DNA from: CAZFER01 sp964517495
GTDB lineage: Bacteria > Hinthialibacterota > Hinthialibacteria > Hinthialibacterales > Hinthialibacteraceae
DNA length: 64,000 nt
Direction of reading: 5' to 3'
NCBI GenBank assembly: GCA_964517495.1
Contig: CAZFER010000024.1
Location: forward strand, 15,603 to 79,602
Shown: positions 27,101 to 33,859 of the stretch, one piece after another
How the letters are laid out: every line of letters begins with the position of its first letter
Position numbering within the stretch: the stretch's first letter is position 1
Notes under the pieces: generated by a model
What the model saw: the letters and a program-made list of their open reading frames with translations, nothing else
Told to the model about the DNA's origin: nothing
Databases searched by the model: none
Position numbers and translations under genes: made by a program

Positions 27101-28037
27101 TAATATTCAGAGGTTCATCATTTAACGTTTGCAAAGTGGTTCGAATCCATGGTGAACCACCCTGCCGTGATTTAATTACGAGTAAATTACGCCCTTTTTT
27201 AAGTGTCACGGTAAGGGAAACAGATTTAGAGGTATCCAAATTCTTACCGGCCTTTTCAAGGATGGGTATCCCATTCAACCAAACTCGAAAATCGGTGGGA
27301 GAATAAACAGTCAACAAGGCTTCCCTTTTGGCTTTGGCTTCAATGGTATTCAATGCATACGCCACACCGGTGTTAGGATAAACCAACGAATCCATCTCCA
27401 ATAAACCAGTTTTATCCACCTCTTGGATAGGATGGATACGTACCTCTTTCTGCCAACCCTGGTAGACTTCATGCCATCCGGTTTCCGGACCGAATGAACG
27501 ATCAAAATCCGTCGAACCATAGCGGCCAAAGGGGCCTACCACATTCCAATGATCGATCAAAATCCCTGCATTTCGTGAAATTTGTTCAATATCGGAATCG
27601 AAAACCATATTCATGGTTTCTGCCATTCGAAATGACATTTGCTGCCGGTTAGCCAAAGTTGAAGTATTTTTTAATCCCTTTTGCATAGCTGCCAACCGTT
27701 GTTTGGGAAACCAACCCTGCAAGCGTGGATAACTGCTAAACGCCAGATAGCAGGACAACAGAGGGTTGTTGGAATCATGGATGATTAAGTTGGATAACTG
27801 ATCCGCCATGACAGGATAGTTACCCCTTGACCATTCGACGAGTAACAAGCCTAAGAGAGCGGAACGGTTGGAGTCTTCTTCCCAGGCATTGTTGAAGGCA
27901 TCTTCAGCCTTATCGATTTCATTGGCAAAAAGAGCTTGCCATGCTCCATCCAAGTCTGTAGCTGCGTTTGGCGTGCTAACCAGCGTTATAAAAAGTGTTC
28001 CTATGAGTGTAATAAAAAATAAACGATTCTTCATCAT
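24192..28037 (-). CDS. Exported TPR protein with DUF3857 and a degenerate transglutaminase-like domain
   Basis: 1281 residues with a signal peptide ending near PNAATD (about 25). After helical repeats comes a beta domain containing IDHWNVVGPFGRYGST (about 162-177), then a long run of TPR repeats (about 350-690), a DUF3857 beta domain (about 700-880, with LHEDGTYDQYIHQAIKIMN) and a transglutaminase-like region near 930-1050. Where the downstream-homologous paralogue at 28037 has GDCKDKA, this protein has GGRYQKIR, and the His and Asp motifs are replaced by HLLLKIP and FFTDFA, so the Cys-His-Asp triad looks lost. Its ATG overlaps the paralogue's stop (TAATG), so both are made from one message. 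A structural or regulatory partner of the active paralogue is inferred. Confidence 0.82.
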   Translation of the reverse strand: MMKNRLFFITLIGTLFITLVSTPNAATDLDGAWQALFANEIDKAEDAFNNAWEEDSNRSALLGLLLVEWSRGNYPVMADQLSNLIIHDSNNPLLSCYLAFSSYPRLQGWFPKQRLAAMQKGLKNTSTLANRQQMSFRMAETMNMVFDSDIEQISRNAGILIDHWNVVGPFGRYGSTDFDRSFGPETGWHEVYQGWQKEVRIHPIQEVDKTGLLEMDSLVYPNTGVAYALNTIEAKAKREALLTVYSPTDFRVWLNGIPILEKAGKNLDTSKSVSLTVTLKKGRNLLVIKSRQGGSPWIRTTLQTLNDEPLNIKSVPFDKNDLLNIPLAPFEAYQPMQREYRGIASYLPFNEKIESTSQSEKVINHILYAVWHMDRREYDAAKAEVHQAIELEPDYALLYELQGELNLRQANSRSGSKARFHREAETALKKALELYPNSRGSLIGLLTYYMDRDQTDQALELINDHLEAHPGIRQRGYQGTIDYAYAGLYVRKQFRVDSLIYYERSIEEFLPSLEVYRHLYEFHENNNNVREAVEYIVQALNEYPAFTAALNRGIQYPHKVMEKVDLKQLFKRAMNIHPHKLEYALLYGSLLENLGELDQAAQWYSKLHERFPEHSQPMERLASLAYLAGNTEKTKEMYKEMRERFPSATKAFRFFRDVEGERDFPYMKYDVQLEDVDITKADKWNDSRASVIYLLDIMVLNLHEDGTYDQYIHQAIKIMNQEGMKKWAEVVIPQGSNIELIKARTITPDETEWAVSHVQDLGGEQSLSMYGLEEGAIVEYAYLERTGRNDPGVNYTSGGYFFGSDDDPMLLSKLTIVRPENIPLNLDSNPEDFPVDITRDGERIVYDWENRMQDGLKPERFSPPLSERVPSLQWTTCPDWLIFAERQRSSLTGYEEKSQELDALAKELQDASESKSDYVQQVYNWIRENIEESGGGQTTADSVALKAGGRYQKIRLANQLLKKGEINTQLVLALENDENDGFRPMPYPTFPGHLLLKIPTQPGLDQPFFTDFASRFAPINRLDPAVKKFVGFVFDGPVPYFEPLEKDLWESGLLQREVRLALNLDGTAAVEGTFTYDVLYDQQVRELLANPEVRKRLADAQISRDLAGIQIQEYSMKDEENLSRPLRLVFSGNMPDVVKIVQASLDQNKSLDEAFQNKQIYKINPVLAPAEASSLVSEPTRAFPIEFKHSPVRDPLVLRYDVSSFLEKDALIQLPENTLLLNEYGYYSLFYGWDGSSIVVRRSFLIPPQTIQSENYKGFVEFCRLVDQAENREILIGLPSD

Positions 28038-31000
28038 TATTCTTCCATTTTTAACGTGATTTTTTCATCCTGATACAGATCGATTAAACGGCAGAATTCT
28101 CGAAAATCCTGATATCGTTCTTTCTTAACCCGTATGGGTTTAAACACAATCTCTTCCTTTATTTCAACCACCCCGTCATTTAACGTGCATGTCCGGGTGT
28201 AACTCCCAAAATCAGTTTTCAATTCATGGTCTTCAGGCAAATCAACTTGAGCATAACCTTCTGGCAGGGTTAGTTTTTGAATGTTGGTTCGTGTCCAGGG
28301 ATAATGCAAAACCAAATCATATTCCCGTTTGGATAAATGGGCATACCGTTGAGATATCGATTCATCAAACACAGTGGAGGGAATTATCATGGTATTGCCC
28401 TGTTTGTTTCCCAATTCGGGTATCTTCATTTCATACGATAAACTTTCCGGAGTGTCATAATCATCCATGTCGGATAGTTTAATGTTTGAAGATTCCGACC
28501 CGGGATAGTTTCCAGTCAAAACCTGGTCGATTGATTCTTTGGCTTTGGCGGAATTTTCATAAGTGTTCCGAACCACAGGATTATAAAGTCCACGAAATTC
28601 AGCTGCCCGATAGCCTTCCGCATTTCCGTCAGCATCCAATGTAAGGACGGTGGTATAAACTCCTCCATTATCGTCTGCTGATGTATAGGGAATGCGCTTG
28701 AATTCGTAATCCCCTCCCGGTTTAACGATCAAGCTGTTGGCCCCTGTATCACCCGAGGGTAATTCTGACGCACCAAAAAAGGTGGCTGTCCCATCGATCC
28801 AGCGTTCTTCACCCTGCACCTCTGGCACATAATAAATGGCGTGATTAAAAATGCCTAAGGAAGGGAGATCGTAATCAATTTCACCCAAATGGGTTGTACG
28901 CAAGATAACAAAGTGGGCGTCCACTCCTAATTCTTCCAGCATGGCTATTGCCAATACGGCTTTATCCTTACAGTCCCCATATTGTGCATTGCAAATCTCA
29001 TCCACTTTGTGGGGCTTATAGCCATGGATTCCAAATTCCAAACCAAGATAGCGTACGCCAGTGTTTACCCATGCGTTGACGGCTTTGACCTTATCCCACT
29101 TGCTGAGTTCATCTTCCGGCCCCATCCCGTGTTTACTTTTATATTCCTCGACCACCTTATCAACGCGCTCTTTTACCACTGGCCCGCTGATCAACTGATC
29201 TTTCATCAAATTCCAGTACCATTCGGTCATATCCGACCAGCTTTTAAAGGTGGATATTTTGATATAGGGAATGATTTCTGTTACAGAGGGCATTAACGGC
29301 TCGCGTGGGATGGTGGGCAATTCACGATGAATCCATTGATATACACGCTGATTCCCTAATTCGGCCAATTTAGGTTTTTGCATTAGCCTGTCAGGATCTG
29401 TCTTTACCGATTCAGGATAATTTGGTAGGGTATATTTCCAATAAAAATCTCGTGATTTAGGCGTAATCAGAACAAATTCGGAATGCACAGTCGGTTCAAG
29501 GTACATACTGCCCACATAATATATATGGCCAAAGTAATCGGCATAGATGTTTTCGACTGTCTTTTTCTTTTCATATTCCAATTCCAACACAGAACCTTTT
29601 TCCAAGGCGGGGAATTGTATGATGGCTACGTTATAGTCCTGATATAAACGATCCGCGGCATCCGAAGCGGATGAGGTACTGCGGTGCTGAGGGGCGGGAG
29701 CGTCAATATATGTACCATCCGGTTTCCAAACACGTGCTTTTATGATACGTACTTCTTCGCGCCCTTCCTCATAATACACTCCACGTACCCGCTGCATACG
29801 AACACCAGTATCAGTTAATATTTTGATGGCCTCTCGTACGGTTTCGCTGGCGTTACCGTTGGGATGCACCTTGATAATTTCTTGGTGCAGAAGGGTTACA
29901 AAATTGGCTTTGGATATATCCAGCGAATCGGGAATTTCAATCGTCTGCCATTCCTCTAAATAGGGGGAAGCATAATTTTCTTCCTCTGGCCGCAGGAATT
30001 CCTTGTAGTTCAAGCACCAGGGATCAGATGGTTTGCTTTGCAGAGCCAGGTTTAGTTCTTGCAGCGATTCAGCATCATGCCCAAGGGCATGGTGTGCCAC
30101 AGCGGCCAGGCGATGCAGTTCATAATCATCCGGCGAAATGATTAATGCTTCATTAATCTCTTCAAGCGCGCGCTCGTAATATTCCTTGGTTAGTAATTTA
30201 TGAACCAGGTCAATCGTACCTGTAATCGAAAAAGGATTCTGTCGACGTTCATATACCAATAGCTCCTGTACTTTTTCTTTCTCACTCTCTTGCAGGGCAT
30301 GATTTCTTATGCGATTCAATGCGCTGGAAGAAAGTGGAGATTCCTTTAGAATTTCCTTTGCCATAGCCAACTGTTCCTCATGGGTCATAGCAAAGCGACC
30401 AAAATTCAATAGCAATTTTTTCGCCTCGATCCCAGCGGAATCCTGAATGGATTTAAGCAGTTCAACGGCTGCTTCCCGCAAACCTTTTGAGTGAAGAATT
30501 CGGGCTTTTTCCAACCTGGCAGCCACAGGCAGGTCATGAAATTCCTCCCAATGGCGTATAAGTTCCAAACCCTTGGTCGCATACGGAGAGCGTCGGTAAT
30601 AATTTAATAAACTCAAAAAAGCGGCTCGATCATCCAAGTCATATTCCAGCGCCTTGGAATATGCCAATCGTTTTCGATTGTCCTGTTTTTCCACATCTCC
30701 CAAGAGCCGCATCAAAAAGGGATTGCCAGTGAACATGGTGTTTAACTTGGTCAATATAGTGGCCATACTCTGGTCGTTTTCATCTGATACATCCCACTGT
30801 TTAAGCAACAATACGTAAAATAAGCCCAATACCGGTGCCTCTTTCGCTTCACTAACAGCATGCAACTGTTGGAGGGAAATAGGCTCCTGATTAAAGATCG
30901 CAGGAGATTCCTGATTGGGTAATGGAGTATGTTCTGATAAATCAGGCTTTTGATCTTTTTTGGGGATGTGCAAATACTTAACTTTGTCATTATTCTCAGG

Positions 31001-31945
31001 AATGGCCCGAACAAATGCACCAAATTTTCCACTTTCCCCTGAAGAGACTTTTATAAGTAAGGTATTCCGACCCTTATCCAAGCGTGTATCGACATTGACT
31101 TGATCCGGCATCACTCCGTGATAGCGTTTAACATCAGTGATCAATTTACCATTTAACCAGGCCTTTAGTGCCCCACCATGGCCAAAGGCAAGCCGGCAGG
31201 ATTGTTCTTCTTCTGTTTCAATCCAGGTTACCAGATAGGCGCTCGATTCATGCGAGGGTGAAACCATCGCATGCAAATCGATATAGCCATCATAAGGTTG
31301 GATCTTTAATGGACGCCAATGGACTTTGCGATGGCGGCCTTCGTACTCGGCATTAAGGTCCAAATTGGTTTCCACATCAAATACCCGGTCATGGCCACCC
31401 TTTTCCGCATTATCGAAGGGACCGCAATACCAAAAACCGGTGAGGAAATTTAACTTGGAATAAGCCTTTTCCGCGTCATCCCATCGCCCCATGTGTTTCA
31501 AAATAAGAGCCTTGGTTGCTTGAATGGAATCTCTGAGATGCGGTGATAGGTCCTCGATTTCCAGGATTTCATCCAAGCGTTTGATAAATTTTTCGCGGTC
31601 TTCCATTTCGGATGCCGCATCCATCGCTTCAAACAGATAAAGCGTGGCTTGCGGTGTGGCATGGCCATACTCAAGGGCCTTCAAAAAACTATCCAACGAT
31701 TCCCGCTCAGTCTTTCGGCTGACCTGCAACATCCCTATCCCGGCATGTGCCAATGCATCGGTGGGATCATCTTCCAGAATCTTACCAAACGAATCGAGGG
31801 CCTTGTCGATATCCCCCACGCGAATCAATTCATTCCAGACCGCTTCACTTTGCTGAGACGCAGAGGCTGCGGCCGGCATTAGCAATACAAAGAACAGTAC
31901 AATATACCTACAAATAAACTTTCGGGTAAAAAATGAAGTGAGCAT
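28037..31945 (-). CDS. Exported TPR protein with DUF3857 and transglutaminase-like domain, triad intact
   Basis: 1302 residues from the ATG at 31945, which has AAGGA six bases upstream; an earlier in-frame ATG at 31987 would precede the signal peptide by 14 residues. The signal peptide ends near AAASASQ. TPR repeats, a beta domain with FWYCGPFDNAEKG (about 171), more TPRs, then DUF3857 (about 680-880, LHQEIIKVHPNGNASE) and a transglutaminase-like domain with Cys992 in QYGDCKDKAVL, His1035 in FNHAIYYVP and Asp1051 in RWIDGTATFF. The DUF3857-transglutaminase architecture is widespread in Bacteroidetes, Planctomycetes and others; function is mostly unknown, with envelope protein processing or crosslinking as the usual guess. 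First gene of a two-gene operon. Confidence 0.87.
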   Translation of the reverse strand: MLTSFFTRKFICRYIVLFFVLLMPAAASASQQSEAVWNELIRVGDIDKALDSFGKILEDDPTDALAHAGIGMLQVSRKTERESLDSFLKALEYGHATPQATLYLFEAMDAASEMEDREKFIKRLDEILEIEDLSPHLRDSIQATKALILKHMGRWDDAEKAYSKLNFLTGFWYCGPFDNAEKGGHDRVFDVETNLDLNAEYEGRHRKVHWRPLKIQPYDGYIDLHAMVSPSHESSAYLVTWIETEEEQSCRLAFGHGGALKAWLNGKLITDVKRYHGVMPDQVNVDTRLDKGRNTLLIKVSSGESGKFGAFVRAIPENNDKVKYLHIPKKDQKPDLSEHTPLPNQESPAIFNQEPISLQQLHAVSEAKEAPVLGLFYVLLLKQWDVSDENDQSMATILTKLNTMFTGNPFLMRLLGDVEKQDNRKRLAYSKALEYDLDDRAAFLSLLNYYRRSPYATKGLELIRHWEEFHDLPVAARLEKARILHSKGLREAAVELLKSIQDSAGIEAKKLLLNFGRFAMTHEEQLAMAKEILKESPLSSSALNRIRNHALQESEKEKVQELLVYERRQNPFSITGTIDLVHKLLTKEYYERALEEINEALIISPDDYELHRLAAVAHHALGHDAESLQELNLALQSKPSDPWCLNYKEFLRPEEENYASPYLEEWQTIEIPDSLDISKANFVTLLHQEIIKVHPNGNASETVREAIKILTDTGVRMQRVRGVYYEEGREEVRIIKARVWKPDGTYIDAPAPQHRSTSSASDAADRLYQDYNVAIIQFPALEKGSVLELEYEKKKTVENIYADYFGHIYYVGSMYLEPTVHSEFVLITPKSRDFYWKYTLPNYPESVKTDPDRLMQKPKLAELGNQRVYQWIHRELPTIPREPLMPSVTEIIPYIKISTFKSWSDMTEWYWNLMKDQLISGPVVKERVDKVVEEYKSKHGMGPEDELSKWDKVKAVNAWVNTGVRYLGLEFGIHGYKPHKVDEICNAQYGDCKDKAVLAIAMLEELGVDAHFVILRTTHLGEIDYDLPSLGIFNHAIYYVPEVQGEERWIDGTATFFGASELPSGDTGANSLIVKPGGDYEFKRIPYTSADDNGGVYTTVLTLDADGNAEGYRAAEFRGLYNPVVRNTYENSAKAKESIDQVLTGNYPGSESSNIKLSDMDDYDTPESLSYEMKIPELGNKQGNTMIIPSTVFDESISQRYAHLSKREYDLVLHYPWTRTNIQKLTLPEGYAQVDLPEDHELKTDFGSYTRTCTLNDGVVEIKEEIVFKPIRVKKERYQDFREFCRLIDLYQDEKITLKMEE

Positions 31946-32025
31946 TTTTGTCCTTACTCCCACATCCAGTTCTGGGTCATTAAACACTTATGAATTTATA
32001 TTGAACGTATCCCACCTGCTCAAAG

Positions 32026-32075
32026 TCCCCCCGTTGACGGGGAGATTTAGGGGGGAACATCCCTCAAATTGAGGG
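32026..32075. repeat. Palindromic intergenic repeat
   Basis: TCCCCCC (32026-32032) and GGGGGGA (32050-32056) flank a GACGGGGAGATTTA core, followed at once by the palindrome CCCTCAAATTGAGGG (32061-32075). Two nested G/C-rich inverted repeats of this type in an otherwise gene-free gap indicate a REP-like element. It sits upstream of the giant TPR operon and of the addiction module at 32247. Confidence 0.5.
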
Positions 32076-32185
32076 AGATATGATAATATAGCGTTTACAA
32101 CCCATGTACAACTACGGATAGAGCATACAACAGTTACGGACGAAATGCGAGAGTGAAGGCCCAAACGGTTTCCTGTCAAAATGGA

Positions 32186-32214
32186 TTGTTTTGTAAGAAG
32201 ATATTTTGTACAAT
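32186..32214 (+). promoter_or_regulatory. Candidate promoter of the addiction module
   Basis: TTGTTT (32186-32191) and TACAAT (32209-32214) are separated by 17 bases, 33 bases upstream of the antitoxin ATG. A reasonable sigma-70-type match by eye. Confidence 0.45.
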
Positions 32215-32246
32215 AAACTCAATGATCTCAAGAAAGGTCTTTTATC

Positions 32247-32414
32247 ATGTCTGCCCAGTTAGAAAAAATCAAACAAGAGGCATTAAACTTGCCCATAGAA
32301 GAACAAGTGGAATTGATTCAACGGTTAACCATGAAACTCCATGGAGTACCAATGGAAATCTCCCCCGCCTGGTCAGAAGAAATCGAAAAGCGCGTGGCTA
32401 AAGCCAAAACCTAA
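32247..32414 (+). CDS. Addiction-module antitoxin (Unstab_antitox/RelB-like family)
   Basis: 55 residues beginning MSAQLEKIKQEALNLPIEEQ and ending in EEIEKRVAKAKT. The N-terminal pattern (leucine-rich helix, LPIEEQVELIQRL) and the SPAWSEEIEKRV tail are those of the short putative addiction module component family (PF09720), which neutralises adjacent RelE/ParE toxins. AAAGG ribosome binding site nine bases upstream. The truncated ParE-like toxin gene starts 56 bases downstream. The antitoxin looks intact, its toxin does not. Confidence 0.8.
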   Translation: MSAQLEKIKQEALNLPIEEQVELIQRLTMKLHGVPMEISPAWSEEIEKRVAKAKT

Positions 32415-32470
32415 GGCCCCGTTGGACGGAACCTGGAAGAAATTTCATGTGAGATCCGGGAAAAATATAC

Positions 32471-32740
32471 GTGAAACCTGTCATTTTTAGCCCAGAAGCC
32501 GAAGAGGAATGGTTTCAGTTTGTAAATTATTATGAAGAACGAAAACCTGGCCTCGGGTTGGAATTCGAAAGAGCCGTTCGTTCCTCTGCTGAAATAATAG
32601 CAAAGAATCCCCAGCACTGGCCAAAGGTTGGCTCTACTCAAAGATATGTAATGACCCGGTTTCCTTTTTCTCCTTTCTATATTGATTTATCAAATTGTGT
32701 TTACATAATTACGGAGGTTTTGAAAATCGGTATCTGTTGA
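32471..32740 (+). CDS. RelE/ParE-family toxin, C-terminus lost at a junction with the VapBC-like module
   Basis: 89 residues starting at GTG. SPEAEEEWFQFVNYYEERKPG, the central RAVRSSAEIIAKNPQHWPKV and RYVMTRFPFSPFYI are ParE/RelE landmarks. In normal members the strand RFPFSIxYRI is followed by about 20 residues (VAVxHxxRxPGYW) that hold catalytic basic residues. Here the frame instead runs into CVYIITEVLKIG, which is simply the antisense of the last codons of the minus-strand PIN-domain gene (32690-33079). The toxin is therefore truncated and probably inactive, with the breakpoint near 32680-32695. The antitoxin at 32247 is its natural partner. Confidence 0.75.
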   Translation: MKPVIFSPEAEEEWFQFVNYYEERKPGLGLEFERAVRSSAEIIAKNPQHWPKVGSTQRYVMTRFPFSPFYIDLSNCVYIITEVLKIGIC

Positions 32741-33079
32741 AACAAACCCTTCGCAATTATAATGAAGGGCCAACGCCACATGAATTGAATCCATGGCTTT
32801 AAGATTTTCAATTTTCATTACATTAAATCCATCTTCGAGCATTTGTGAGTAACCAGAAAGAACTTTAGTATTTCCAAATATTTCGTTATATAATGATACC
32901 AATTCAGGATTATGGTTTCTGTATGGTTTGTGAAAAACCTCCATCATGACTGCTTTTGATATACAGAACAACCAACCTTTTTGAGTTAACTCATCCATCT
33001 TCTCCTCAACGATGTTTTTATAATAAGGTTCTCCTTCTACACGTGCAATCCATACTGATGCGTCAACATATGCTAGCAT
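32690..33079 (-). CDS. PIN-domain protein, VapC-like toxin
   Basis: 129 residues. Acidic residues of the PIN active site are present: MLAYVDASVWIA (Asp6), AVMMEVFHKP (Glu), LKAMDSIHVALALHY (Asp) and FVSTDTDFQNL (Asp). PIN-domain VapC toxins are metal-dependent ribonucleases that cut tRNA or rRNA. It is two bases downstream of a small antitoxin-like gene, the classic antitoxin-first order, and its 3' end overlaps the truncated ParE gene on the other strand. Confidence 0.85.
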   Translation of the reverse strand: MLAYVDASVWIARVEGEPYYKNIVEEKMDELTQKGWLFCISKAVMMEVFHKPYRNHNPELVSLYNEIFGNTKVLSGYSQMLEDGFNVMKIENLKAMDSIHVALALHYNCEGFVSTDTDFQNLRNYVNTI

Positions 33080-33081
33080 AA

Positions 33082-33309
33082 CTATCCCCTAAGTTCATGC
33101 AAATCATTAATGATTTCTTCATGAGTTCGTCGGGGGAAATCCATCTTATCAGCTTTTTTGAAAATTTCTTTTATTGCTTCCCAATCCGTCTCCCTTTCAT
33201 ATTCCTCATTTTCTTTATCCGATAATGCCAAGGTGATTTTTTTCCCGTACAACGCGGGATTGTTTATTCTCACCACACCTTTTTCATCAACTTCGGCCTG
33301 GATTTTCAT
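33082..33309 (-). CDS. Antitoxin-like partner of the PIN-domain gene
   Basis: 75 residues: an N-terminal beta segment (MKIQAEVDEKGVVRINNPAL) that resembles antitoxin-type DNA-binding or dimerisation regions, followed by an acidic helical C-terminal tail (ETDWEAIKEIFKKADKMD) of the kind that wraps VapC toxins. The ribosome binding site AAAGGA is nine bases upstream of the ATG. Located directly before the PIN gene, so assigned as its antitoxin by position and shape. Confidence 0.7.
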   Translation of the reverse strand: MKIQAEVDEKGVVRINNPALYGKKITLALSDKENEEYERETDWEAIKEIFKKADKMDFPRRTHEEIINDLHELRG

Positions 33310-33371
33310 GGGTGAAATTCCTTTTCATATATAATAATCAATATTGAACTTTTTGAATTGATTCAGCTTTA

Positions 33372-33379
33372 AGTATACT
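33372..33379 (-). promoter_or_regulatory. Palindrome at the promoter of the PIN-domain module
   Basis: AGTATACT is a perfect 8-base palindrome that overlaps a TATACT/TATAGT -10-like element 63 bases upstream of the antitoxin start. VapB-type antitoxins usually autoregulate through palindromes at the promoter, so this is a candidate operator. Confidence 0.35.
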
Positions 33380-33447
33380 ATAATCTGCAAAAGATCAAAT
33401 AAGTGAAACAATATACAACCCCATAATTCGCCACACCAATGAAAAAA

Positions 33448-33469
33448 ACCTGAAGGGGGCACTCAGGTT
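33448..33469 (-). terminator. Minus-strand terminator
   Basis: Read on the minus strand: AACCTGA, a short loop, TCAGGTT and then a run of seven T. It lies beyond the end of the FGE-domain remnant and could finish transcripts coming from the 7-kb gene at 33860. Confidence 0.6.
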
Positions 33470-33555
33470 AATCAACCTCCATCCATTGAAATGCAAAAAC
33501 ATGGAAAAATAAAACGGGTATATTTTTCGATAAGGAAAATTGCAGATCAATTTAG

Positions 33556-33735
33556 ATGTTCCGGTATAGAGTACTGCGAGGCGGAGATTGGATTTACAGC
33601 TTTCAATATTGTCGTGTGGCTAACCGAACGATTGGTAACTCTGACGGGACTAGCGAAGAAGCAGGTTTTCGAATTGTATGGAACGGCAAAACAGAAACAC
33701 TAAATATGGGCAAACGGTACAGCCATGAAAAGTGA
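33556..33735 (+). pseudogene. Remnant of an FGE-sulfatase (SUMF1-type) domain gene
   Basis: A 59-codon frame carries RVLRGGDWIYSFQYCRVANR, then TSEEAGFRIVWNGK, and ends at TGA (33733). RVLRGGsW and GFRIV are the C-terminal landmarks of the formylglycine-generating-enzyme/sulfatase-modifying-factor domain; compare LRVLRGGSWNFNAYYARTTH and YGFRIVQPD at the end of the intact gene at 45546. An in-frame stop directly precedes the fragment and nothing of the roughly 200-residue upstream domain remains, so this is a 5'-deleted pseudogene. A longer unrelated frame (33491-33703) covers the same DNA and hides it. Confidence 0.7.
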
Positions 33736-33769
33736 AATTATTCAATTAAAGAGAAAAGTTAAATCTATC

Positions 33770-33801
33770 CACCCCTCCACCGAATCAACAGTGGAGGGGT
33801 G
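33770..33801. terminator. Hairpin between FGE remnant and the 7-kb gene
   Basis: Perfect 11-bp stem CACCCCTCCAC (33770-33780) and GTGGAGGGGTG (33791-33801), ten-base loop. On the minus strand it is followed by GATAGATTTAACTTTTC, moderately T-rich, and lies 59 bases after the stop of the gene at 33860, for which it may be the terminator. Confidence 0.5.
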
Positions 33802-33859
33802 AATTTCACACGTCATACGAGGTTTTTATATTTACAGTGATGGCTTTAATGCTTCATCA

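Noticed and set aside
33491..33703. 70-codon plus-strand frame
   Set aside because: It runs across the FGE-domain remnant in a different frame and is a shadow.
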